Shown in pieces: positions 1-6,472 of a stretch of 6,472 bases of DNA. The position numbers and the translations under genes are program-made. This DNA is from Nitrospirota bacterium (GTDB lineage: Bacteria; Nitrospirota; Nitrospiria; Nitrospirales; UBA8639): the NCBI GenBank assembly GCA_020348185.1, contig CP070743.1:267378-273849 (forward strand), read 5' to 3'. How positions within the stretch are numbered: position 1 is the first letter of the stretch; each line of letters opens with the position of its first letter. The notes beneath the pieces are model-generated. The model made no database searches, had not been told where the DNA came from, and saw only the letters and a list, made by a program, of their open reading frames with translations.

Positions 1-5
1 TATGC

Positions 6-27
6 AAAAATTATGCCTTTAATTTTT
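6..27 (-). terminator. Weak AT-only hairpin candidate downstream of the operon
   Basis: AAAAATTA (6-13) pairs with TAATTTTT (20-27) around a 6-base loop. Read on the minus strand, the second arm ends in five Ts, giving a U-rich 3' side. The stem has no G:C pair, so it would be weak. It lies 44-65 bases past the stop codon, within a 70-base AT-rich non-coding stretch (1-70) in which I see no start codon with a ribosome binding site and no other clear signal. Confidence 0.2.
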
Positions 28-70
28 TTTCAAATTAATTTTTCCCAATATCTATAACTCTCCAATATTT

Positions 71-3000
71 CTAACCATATTGTAAACGTGAAATCTCAGT
101 TTCACGTCTGGCTCCAAAACGCAAGTAAAGTGGAGGTACAACAAACAGGTTGAGCAACGTTGAAGTGACCAGGCCACCCAGAATGACCACTGCCATGGGG
201 TGCTCGATTTCGTTGCCGGGAATAGATCCGGCAACTACCAGAGGCACCAGGGCCAGTGCCGTAGTGGTGGCGGTCATCAAAATGGGCGCAAGCCGTTCGC
301 GTGCCCCGCGCATAACAAGGCCAAGGCCAAAAGTTTCGCCTTCATGCTCCTCGAGATGCTGGAAATGATTGATCATCAAAATTCCGTTGCGGGCAGAAAT
401 CCCCAACACCGTGAGGAATCCCACCAGCGATCCGAGGGAGATAACGCCTCCACCAAAGTAGGCCGCCAAAACGCCACCCACCAGGGCCGAAGGCAAAAGC
501 ACAAAGGATAACGCAGCCAAGCGCGTACTCTTGAAGGAGGTTTGTAAGAGGATGAAAATCGCAATCACAGCGACAATCCCCCACATCAACATACGCATCT
601 GTACAGCCTGTCGCTCCGCGTACTCTCCCAACAGCTCAGGATAGTACCCGTGTGGAAAATCGATTACCGCAAGGCGATCTTCTACTTCGTCTACGACCGA
701 GCCGAGATCCCGTCCTCTAACATTGGCCCCAACATCAAGGCGACGCTTGAGGTTTTCATGTTCTATGACATTGGGAGTTGGCCTGATGCGCACGTCGGCC
801 ACCTCGGCCAAACGTACGTGACCGCCGCCGGGCGTGTCGATGAGAAGTTCACGAATATCGCTCAGACTATTGCGAGTTTCCGGTGTACTCCATACCTGCA
901 CATCGTATGTCCGAAGGGCAGCGTGAATGTCGCCGGCTTCTTCGCCTGCCACCAATGTGGTTGCCGCCCTGCGCACATCACCTGGCTTGAGGCCATAGCG
1001 CTGGGCCTTTTCGAGGTCGACCTTGACTTCGATCTGTGGTATATCCTCATGGAGCTCCACATGTAAGTCTATGATGCCCTCTATTCCATCAAGGGCATCC
1101 CTCACCTCACTCGCTTTTTTGTGGAGAATTTTCAGGTCGTGGCCGTAAATGCGTATGACAATGGCTTCGGAAGTTCCGGTGAGCACCTCCCGGATTCTCT
1201 CTTTCAGATAGGTCAACACGTCGCGAAAGAGGCCGGGATAGCCGTCAACTGTCGCCTGAATAGTATTTACCGTTTCGTCATAATCTACCTTGGGATCAAC
1301 GCTGATCCAATTCTCGCCGAAATACATACCCACCACTTCGTCCATGATCAGGGCTTGGCCGATGTGGGCCCCGAAGTTTCGGACACCTGGAATTTCACGC
1401 AGTTCTTTGCTGCCCTGAATAGTGATCCGGTTCATCTCCGGCCATGACGTTCCGGGCTTGGTTAGCCAGTGCATCAAAAAGTCCCTTTCCTTGAACGAAG
1501 GAAGCAGGGACTGCCCGAGCTGTGGCACCACCAGAAAACCGGCCAACACAATGACGCCAACGGTGCCGTAGGCTGGAAGCGGTGTTTTGACGATACGCGA
1601 AAGAACCCCATCGTAGCTGCGATGGAGCAAGCGTACAAGCGGCGACTCGCGTTTTTCCAGCGAAACATTGCGCAAAAGAATAAAGCTCATTGCCGGCGTT
1701 ACAGTCAATGCAACTATCGTGGACGCTGCCACTGCCAACGCATAGGAAAGGGCCAGCGGCTTGAAAAATGCGCCGGACAGACCTTCCATAACAAAAACCG
1801 GTAACAATGCCACGATTTCGATCAGGGTCGAAAAAATGATAGCGTGGCGAACCTCGAACGAGGCCTCAAGAATGATACTCGCGACTGACACGCGTTTTCC
1901 TTCCTTACGATGTTGGCGCAGACGCCTCACGATGTTTTCCACGTCGACGATGGCGTCATCCACAACAGCGCCTAATGCGATCACAAACCCTGCCAACACC
2001 ATGGTGTTGATCGTTGCCCCACGAAGGTAGAGCACCAGTGCGCCAGCCATCAGAGACAACGGGATTGCGGTGCAACTGATCAAGGCAACCCGCCACTCGT
2101 ATAGAAAGGTAAAGAGAATCAGAACTACGAGGACACTGGCAACGATGAGCGCCATGGTAAGATTGTCAATGGACATCTCGATGAAGGTGGCCGGCCGGAA
2201 GATTTCACTGTCGATTTCAACATCTGGAAGACCCGGCCGCAACGCATCGAGGGCCTCTTCCACGGCCCGAGATACTTGCAGTGTGTTGCCCCAGGGGAAT
2301 TTCTCAACGATGAGCAGAAGACCAATATCGTCGTTTATGATGCCGTCTCCAACCATGGGCTGATGATCCACCACCACCTCGGCCACGTCACTGATAAGTA
2401 ACGGCTTACCGTCTTTTTCCTTGATGACCACATTGGCCAGGGCATCCGGCGTTACTTCGTCTTTATCATGAACGATGGGCAAAACATGACGGATGGGAAG
2501 TCGTTGATTGGGGGTGTCTATCCACCCACCGGTACCGACATGGTGTCCCTCAGAAAACTGAAACAGCCCCACATCCAGGGCATCTGCCGTGGCCTTCTTG
2601 ACCTCCTCTAAAGTAACACCATGCTTTTTCAACAGTTCTGGTACAACTTGTACCTGCAGCATTTCAAGCCGTTCGCCCCAGATGGCAATATTGGCCACAC
2701 CAGGCACGCGTAACAAGCGTTGCTGGATGGTCCAATAGGTGATCATCGACAGGTCAATCACGGACAAGGTGTCCGAAGAAATTCCGATCTTCATGCATCG
2801 ACTGGTCGCCGACAGGGGGGGCAGCATAACAGGCGGGCTTGCCCAGCTCGGCAAGGAGCCTGATACCAGTGAAATGCGCTCTTGTACCATTTGCCGGGCC
2901 AGTAGCAGGTCAGTTCCAGATTTGAATATCATTTTAACCGATGACAACTGGGGAACCGACTTGGAGCGCATGACGTCAATCCCCGGCACCCCGGCAAGCG

Positions 3001-3214
3001 CTTCCTCCAAAGGGATGGTGACCAGGCCTTCCACTTCGGCTGGAGAAAGACCAAGACATGGTGTCTGAATCTCTACAATCGGTGGCGCGAACTCGGGAAA
3101 GACGTCCACCGGCATATTTTTAAGTCGACCGATACCAAAGTAGATCATTCCCACAGCAAGGGCCATCACCAGGAAACGAAACTTCAGACTCGATCCAACA
3201 ATCCAGCGTAGCAT
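71..3214 (-). CDS. RND efflux pump inner-membrane subunit, CzcA/CusA-like (complete)
   Basis: This is a full-length 1047-residue RND transporter, the usual size for heavy-metal-efflux-like members. The N-terminus ([16 protein letters not shown]) is a typical short amphipathic RND start, and GGGAGG sits 6 bases upstream. Predicted helices are TM1 13-30, TM2 352-371, TM3 374-397, TM4 402-424, TM5 457-479, TM6 486-514, TM7 547-566, TM8 875-893, TM9 898-920, TM10 925-948, TM11 974-996 and TM12 1004-1033. Periplasmic loops span about 31-351 and 567-874, giving the porter and docking subdomains. TM4 carries D419, D420, D424 and E426-N427, the proton-relay region; the Asp of the CzcA 'DFG' position is instead in ALG. 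TM10 has ARNG (941-944). Aligned with CusA from memory, the copper-site methionines M573, M623 and M672 fall on H582, F632 and E676, so Cu/Ag export is not supported. It is the paralog of the upstream pump and last in the operon, ending in TAG. Function as drug, metal or lipid exporter is unresolved. Confidence 0.96.
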   Translation of the reverse strand: MLRWIVGSSLKFRFLVMALAVGMIYFGIGRLKNMPVDVFPEFAPPIVEIQTPCLGLSPAEVEGLVTIPLEEALAGVPGIDVMRSKSVPQLSSVKMIFKSGTDLLLARQMVQERISLVSGSLPSWASPPVMLPPLSATSRCMKIGISSDTLSVIDLSMITYWTIQQRLLRVPGVANIAIWGERLEMLQVQVVPELLKKHGVTLEEVKKATADALDVGLFQFSEGHHVGTGGWIDTPNQRLPIRHVLPIVHDKDEVTPDALANVVIKEKDGKPLLISDVAEVVVDHQPMVGDGIINDDIGLLLIVEKFPWGNTLQVSRAVEEALDALRPGLPDVEIDSEIFRPATFIEMSIDNLTMALIVASVLVVLILFTFLYEWRVALISCTAIPLSLMAGALVLYLRGATINTMVLAGFVIALGAVVDDAIVDVENIVRRLRQHRKEGKRVSVASIILEASFEVRHAIIFSTLIEIVALLPVFVMEGLSGAFFKPLALSYALAVAASTIVALTVTPAMSFILLRNVSLEKRESPLVRLLHRSYDGVLSRIVKTPLPAYGTVGVIVLAGFLVVPQLGQSLLPSFKERDFLMHWLTKPGTSWPEMNRITIQGSKELREIPGVRNFGAHIGQALIMDEVVGMYFGENWISVDPKVDYDETVNTIQATVDGYPGLFRDVLTYLKERIREVLTGTSEAIVIRIYGHDLKILHKKASEVRDALDGIEGIIDLHVELHEDIPQIEVKVDLEKAQRYGLKPGDVRRAATTLVAGEEAGDIHAALRTYDVQVWSTPETRNSLSDIRELLIDTPGGGHVRLAEVADVRIRPTPNVIEHENLKRRLDVGANVRGRDLGSVVDEVEDRLAVIDFPHGYYPELLGEYAERQAVQMRMLMWGIVAVIAIFILLQTSFKSTRLAALSFVLLPSALVGGVLAAYFGGGVISLGSLVGFLTVLGISARNGILMINHFQHLEEHEGETFGLGLVMRGARERLAPILMTATTTALALVPLVVAGSIPGNEIEHPMAVVILGGLVTSTLLNLFVVPPLYLRFGARRETEISRLQYG
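86..107 (-). other. Perfect 8-bp inverted repeat inside the 3' end of the downstream pump gene
   Basis: ACGTGAAA (86-93) and TTTCACGT (100-107) pair perfectly around a 6-base loop. The hairpin lies in the last codons of the pump gene, 12 bases before the stop codon on the minus strand. The sequence after it on the minus strand (TTACAATATGG) is AT-rich but has no clean U-tract, so a classic intrinsic terminator is not supported. It could act as an mRNA 3'-end structure or be a chance palindrome. Confidence 0.35.
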
Positions 3215-3220
3215 TGCGAA

Positions 3221-3226
3221 CCTCCC
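3221..3226 (-). promoter_or_regulatory. Ribosome binding site of the downstream RND gene
   Basis: The minus strand reads GGGAGG, 6 bases before the ATG at 3214 and inside the 18-base gap after the lipoprotein stop codon. It supports the chosen start and translation from a shared mRNA. Confidence 0.8.
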
Positions 3227-3232
3227 ATATAT

Positions 3233-3676
3233 TTAGTGTCCAACTCCAGTCTCGGTACCGTATATCTCGGCCACTCCGAGCGATGCAACTATTGTATCAG
3301 TGGGTGGGCCGTCATTCAGAACCGCCATTTTACCTTCAATGTAGTCGACCTCTACTTTATGTCGGACAAAAGTTAACGGTTTGGGGCTTTTGTATATCCA
3401 GGTTTGACCGTTGCGATCGTATATCAACGATGAATAGGGTACGACCTTACGCTCTGACTCCGATCGTTTCACCTTCATCTCACGAACCTTATCTGTCTTG
3501 AGATCGATCCGTTGTGCCGCCTTCTCGGTCAAAATCACGAGACTGAGGTCCGACCCTTCGATATGCTTGACTTCGGCAGGATTCATGGCATGATGCGTGC
3601 TTGAACGTTGGCAGCCTGAAAGCAGCAAACCGGCAACAATCAGTAAAATAACCATCCATCTGTAACTGTGATACAT
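3233..3676 (-). CDS. Small lipoprotein resembling a minimal RND periplasmic adaptor (membrane-proximal domain only)
   Basis: This is a 147-residue predicted lipoprotein. Residues 1-21 form a signal peptide (basic R6, hydrophobic 8-20) ending in the lipobox LSGC, with lipidated C22. Q at +2 would favour the outer membrane under the E. coli rule. A polar linker (23-42) follows. Residues 44-64 (LSLVILTEKAAQRIDLKTDKV) resemble the first strand of CzcB-type adaptors ('LTxxQxxxxGIxTxxV'). Residues 77-145 (KVVPYSSLIYDRNGQTWIY, then FVRHKVEVDYIEG, VLNDGPP and LGVAEIYGTE) match the C-terminal adaptor pattern 'VPxxAvxxxxGxxxVyv...VxxG...GLxxGexVVxxGaxxL'. Known adaptors of 350-400 residues place a lipoyl domain, an alpha-hairpin and a beta-barrel between these segments; here a short basic/acidic linker (65-76) replaces them. 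The gene is tightly coupled to the pumps (13 bases after the upstream pump, 18 before the downstream one), so an accessory or adaptor role in the pump complex is likely. The lipoprotein call is strong; adaptor homology is inferred from motif patterns, without a search. Confidence 0.85.
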   Translation of the reverse strand: MYHSYRWMVILLIVAGLLLSGCQRSSTHHAMNPAEVKHIEGSDLSLVILTEKAAQRIDLKTDKVREMKVKRSESERKVVPYSSLIYDRNGQTWIYKSPKPLTFVRHKVEVDYIEGKMAVLNDGPPTDTIVASLGVAEIYGTETGVGH

Positions 3677-3680
3677 CGTT

Positions 3681-3687
3681 TCCTCCT
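3681..3687 (-). promoter_or_regulatory. Ribosome binding site of the small lipoprotein gene
   Basis: On the minus strand this reads AGGAGGA, a near-perfect Shine-Dalgarno sequence, 4 bases from the ATG at 3676. It fills most of the 13-base gap after the upstream pump's TAA. It selects M1 over the later Met codons at residues 8 and 31 as the start. Confidence 0.85.
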
Positions 3688-3689
3688 AA

Positions 3690-6472
3690 TTAATCACTTA
3701 TATCTGTTGGTTGCTTTTTTTTGTCCACATCGTCCGTCTTCGACATGACAGTATGGACATCTTTTTCGTAGATACCTGTGACCGGAGCAAATTCAAGCTC
3801 AGGCTCACGGGCAGCGCCAAAAAGCAGGTACATGGCGGGAATACCGACCAGAGAGAGCAACGTGGCAGTGACCATGCCGCCCAGAATGACGACGGCCATG
3901 GGTTGCACGATCTCCAGGCCGGCCTTGTTGCCAAATACCGCTAATGGCAAGAATACCAGAGCTGTTGTCACCGCTGTCATCAAAATCGGTGCTGACCGTT
4001 CCCGCGTCCCGCGATGGACCAACTCGGCTCCAAAGGGTTCGCCTTCATCTCGCTCGAGAGATCGATAGCGGTTAATCAGCGTTATGCCATTACGCACAGC
4101 TATCCCAAACACGGTGATGAATCCAATGATCGAACCGAGAGATAAAAGAATTCCACCGTTAGTGCCGAAAGAGAAAAAATCTCCGCCGTTACTCAAAAAT
4201 ACCGCCAGAACACCGCCCACAAGGGCCATGGGCAAGGTCAAAAAGACGGCTGTGGCCAGACGCCAGCTTCTAAAGAATGCCTGCAGGATCAGGAAAATCA
4301 CGATGGCAGCGGCAATGGAAAGAGACAGCACGTGTTTTTCAGCAGCCTGCTGCTCCGCATACTCGCCCAGCAGCTCAGCGCGGTATTCAAGCGGAAAGTT
4401 GATTTGCTGAATGGAGCGTTCGATATCGGCGGTGATAGCGGTGGGATTGCGTCCATTTAGACTGGCAGCCACATCGATGTAACGCGCTACCGCATCTCGT
4501 TTGATCATGGTGGGAGATGATACAATACGCACATCAGCCACTTGCTTCAAATTCACGTGACCGCCGCTTGGCGTGTCAATCAGAAGCTCTTTAACACTGG
4601 TCACGCTGTGGCGGGTGTTGGATGATCCCCATACCACCACATCAAATACTTTCTGTTCCTCAAAAAGGTTTCCGACCTCAATGCCGGACACCAATGTAGT
4701 GGTTGCCCGACGCACATCGCCAGGTTTGAGTCCATACTGTTTGGCTCTGTCAATGTCAACCTCGATTTCTACAATTGGCCTCTCTTGTGGATAAAGCACT
4801 TTTGGAGCAACAATACCGTTGATCTTTGCCATAAGCTGCTTTACTTCTTCAGCCTTCTGACGAATGACATCCATCTCCTCGCCATAAACACGCACAATCA
4901 GAGATTCGCCGGTACCTGTCAGTTCCTCTCTGACTTTTGCCTCATGATAGGTTAGCACTTCGCGAGAGAGTCCAGGATAGTCGGCAACCATTTCCTTTAC
5001 TGCGGTCACTGTCTTATCATAGTCAGCTTCAGGGTGGATGCTGACCCAAAGCTCGCCAGAATTGACATCCGTTAGTTTATCCGACATCACAGCGCGTCCC
5101 ACATGGGCACTGACGTTGCGAACGCCGGCAATAGATCTGAGATCCCGGGTAGCCAGACGGGTGATCCGGCTCATGGCCGGATGGGAGGCACTGGTACTCC
5201 CGTCCCAGCGAACGACCAGATATGTTTCCTTGAATTTCGGCAGCAAAGATTCCTGACGGATGAATGACAAGGAGACTATACCGATCAAAGCGATAACACC
5301 CACAGCGACAAAAGCTGATCGCGGTTTGTGGATAATCGGCGCAAAGACAACATCGTAGACATTCCGTAGAAACCGAAGCAGAGGAGATTCACTGCCTTCC
5401 AAATTCGCCTTGGACAAGAGCATCAGGCTCAAAACCGGTGTCACAGTGAGTGCCACAAGCATGGATGAAACCAAGGCCAGTATATATGATATAGCCAGCG
5501 GCTGAAACAATGCCCCGGGCAATCCCTTTATGAAAAAGACCGGCACCACAGCCAACACAATGATCAGCGTCGCGTAGAAGATAGCACTGCGCATTTCGAA
5601 GATTGTTGTGATAATAATCCTTGCAGCCGACTTTTCGCTACCCTTTTGACGAGTCTGGCGTAAACGTTGTATGATATTTTGGGTGTCGATGATGGCGTCG
5701 TCAATAACGGCGCTAAGGGCCAGCATGAGCCCAGCAAAAACCATTATATTAACTTCAGCCCCACGCACGTAGAAGACGGTCCCTGCTGCTATAATAGACA
5801 CCATGATTGCTGAAGCGCTGATAAACACACCGCGCCAGTTGAAGAAAAAGGCAAAAAGTGCCACAACCAAAAGAGCAGCGCCGATAAGGAGCGCCATGGA
5901 GAGATTCTTGATCGCCTGCTCGAGGTAGGTTGCCGGCCGAAACAGGGATGAGTCCATGTTGAGACCGGATAAACCAGGCCGCAGTCCATCGAGGGCATCT
6001 TCAACTTCTTCGGTAACTTCCACGGTATTTGCCCACGGAAATTTTTCGACAATTAACATGAGTGATGGGGAATCGGCAATGATGGCATCCCCAATGAGCG
6101 GCTGATGGTTTTCTACAACATCGGCCACATCACCCAGGCGTGTTGATGTGGTGCCATCAATGGTCACCTGGGCCAATTCTTCCGGCTTTGAAATCGGCAG
6201 AAGATGTCGTATCCCGAGCCGTTGATTGGGGGTATCAATCCACCCACCGGTGCCTGGCGTTGAGGCCTCCAAAAAGGTTAACGGTGATGCCCACAGCGAG
6301 TTCCCAGCGGTCTTGATGATTTGCATCAGCCTCACATCCGCATCTCGCAGCCGTTCTGGATCTACCTGCACCTGCAACTGTCGCTTACGCTGGCCCCATA
6401 TGGATACATTTGCCACGCCGGGTAAGCCCATCAAGCGCGGCACAATGGTCCATCGAGCAAGCACCGACATTT
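3690..6472 (-). CDS. RND efflux pump inner-membrane subunit, CzcA/CusA-like (5'-truncated by window edge)
   Basis: This is an inner-membrane proton-driven efflux subunit of the RND superfamily. The frame runs open through the right edge. The first in-window ATG (6470) is internal: it aligns with L155 of the downstream paralog, so about 154 residues (TM1 and the first part of periplasmic loop 1) lie outside. Numbering from that Met, 926 residues are visible. Predicted helices are TM2 191-210, TM3 213-235, TM4 242-265, TM5 294-315, TM6 325-353, TM7 384-403, TM8 714-733, TM9 737-759, TM10 774-799, TM11 826-846 and TM12 856-884, with periplasmic loop 2 at about 404-713. Family blocks include [12 protein letters not shown] (74-85) and [11 protein letters not shown] (579-589). 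TM4 has D257, D258 and D262, but Q264 where relatives usually have Glu. The TM9-TM10 loop carries about 12 extra residues, and a charged cytoplasmic tail follows TM12. It ends 13 bases before the lipoprotein gene. The RND assignment is firm; the substrate is unknown, and aligned CusA methionine positions are not Met. Confidence 0.95.
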   Translation of the reverse strand, partial: MSVLARWTIVPRLMGLPGVANVSIWGQRKRQLQVQVDPERLRDADVRLMQIIKTAGNSLWASPLTFLEASTPGTGGWIDTPNQRLGIRHLLPISKPEELAQVTIDGTTSTRLGDVADVVENHQPLIGDAIIADSPSLMLIVEKFPWANTVEVTEEVEDALDGLRPGLSGLNMDSSLFRPATYLEQAIKNLSMALLIGAALLVVALFAFFFNWRGVFISASAIMVSIIAAGTVFYVRGAEVNIMVFAGLMLALSAVIDDAIIDTQNIIQRLRQTRQKGSEKSAARIIITTIFEMRSAIFYATLIIVLAVVPVFFIKGLPGALFQPLAISYILALVSSMLVALTVTPVLSLMLLSKANLEGSESPLLRFLRNVYDVVFAPIIHKPRSAFVAVGVIALIGIVSLSFIRQESLLPKFKETYLVVRWDGSTSASHPAMSRITRLATRDLRSIAGVRNVSAHVGRAVMSDKLTDVNSGELWVSIHPEADYDKTVTAVKEMVADYPGLSREVLTYHEAKVREELTGTGESLIVRVYGEEMDVIRQKAEEVKQLMAKINGIVAPKVLYPQERPIVEIEVDIDRAKQYGLKPGDVRRATTTLVSGIEVGNLFEEQKVFDVVVWGSSNTRHSVTSVKELLIDTPSGGHVNLKQVADVRIVSSPTMIKRDAVARYIDVAASLNGRNPTAITADIERSIQQINFPLEYRAELLGEYAEQQAAEKHVLSLSIAAAIVIFLILQAFFRSWRLATAVFLTLPMALVGGVLAVFLSNGGDFFSFGTNGGILLSLGSIIGFITVFGIAVRNGITLINRYRSLERDEGEPFGAELVHRGTRERSAPILMTAVTTALVFLPLAVFGNKAGLEIVQPMAVVILGGMVTATLLSLVGIPAMYLLFGAAREPELEFAPVTGIYEKDVHTVMSKTDDVDKKKQPTDISD

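Noticed and set aside
23..30. T8 run as a terminator tail for a plus-strand gene
   Set aside because: No plus-strand gene ends here and there is no GC-containing hairpin before it.
650..1066. Plus-strand open frame of 138 codons
   Set aside because: It lies wholly antisense to the second periplasmic loop of the downstream pump, has no convincing ribosome binding site and no recognisable family motif. The same holds for the other plus-strand frames at 200-511, 1121-1447, 1469-1804, 3214-3501 and 4084-4410.
2815..2821. Run of seven Gs (C7 on the coding strand) in the downstream pump as a phase-variation tract
   Set aside because: It encodes the conserved Pro-Pro of MLPPLS in frame, and seven bases is short for a proven contingency locus. 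There is no sign of a frameshift.
3233..3676. Lipoprotein gene as a pseudogene remnant of a full-length adaptor
   Set aside because: It has an intact lipobox, a strong ribosome binding site, an uninterrupted frame and both terminal segments of an adaptor joined in frame, and it is tightly spaced with both neighbours. Decay would be expected to leave a one-sided truncation or frameshifts.
6468..6470. ATG at 6470 as the true start of the upstream pump
   Set aside because: The paralog aligns residue for residue across this point and continues about 154 residues further; a start here would lack TM1 and half of periplasmic loop 1. It is an internal Met at a window truncation.
71..6472. The two pumps as a recent tandem duplication or a DNA repeat
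   Set aside because: They share short identical blocks but differ over most of their length, including the TM4 residue, a loop insertion and the tails. This is an old paralog pair rather than a recent repeat.

Overview
The window holds most of one operon, read entirely on the minus strand. It encodes two paralogous RND (resistance-nodulation-division) inner-membrane efflux pumps with a very small adaptor-like lipoprotein between them. In transcription order (right to left) these are a pump subunit cut off at its 5' end by the window edge (6472-3690), a 147-residue lipoprotein (3676-3233), and a complete 1047-residue pump subunit (3214-71). The gaps between genes are only 13 and 18 bases, and each contains a strong Shine-Dalgarno sequence for the next gene, so the three are almost certainly co-transcribed. 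Positions 1-70 are a sharply AT-rich non-coding stretch downstream of the last stop codon. No RNA genes, CRISPR arrays, insertion sequences or integrase-type genes were seen. The only sizeable plus-strand reading frames are antisense shadows of the pump genes.

Both pumps have the layout of the heavy-metal-efflux-like (CzcA/CusA-like) branch of RND transporters: twelve membrane helices, with two large periplasmic loops of about 300 residues. Neither keeps the copper-binding methionines of CusA at the positions where I align them, so a Cu/Ag substrate is not supported and the real substrate is unknown. They share unusual family blocks ([29 protein letters not shown]) and a TM4 acidic cluster (V[VI]DDAI[VI]D). 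They differ at one key TM4 position: the downstream pump has the usual EN, the upstream pump has QN.

The lipoprotein is the most unusual element. It looks like a membrane-fusion (periplasmic adaptor) protein reduced to its two terminal segments, which in full adaptors fold together as the membrane-proximal domain. The lipoyl domain, alpha-helical hairpin and most of the beta-barrel are missing. With two pumps and one minimal adaptor, a plausible but untested reading is a hetero-oligomeric pump (compare MdtBC) with a reduced or non-classical periplasmic bridge. No outer-membrane factor gene is visible, and one could lie outside the window.

A lipobox-bearing lipoprotein, RND pumps, AGGAGG-type ribosome binding sites and mid-range GC content point to a Gram-negative (diderm) bacterium. 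The general feel is that of a Desulfobacterota-like or other environmental proteobacterial genome, but the sequence alone does not fix the taxon.
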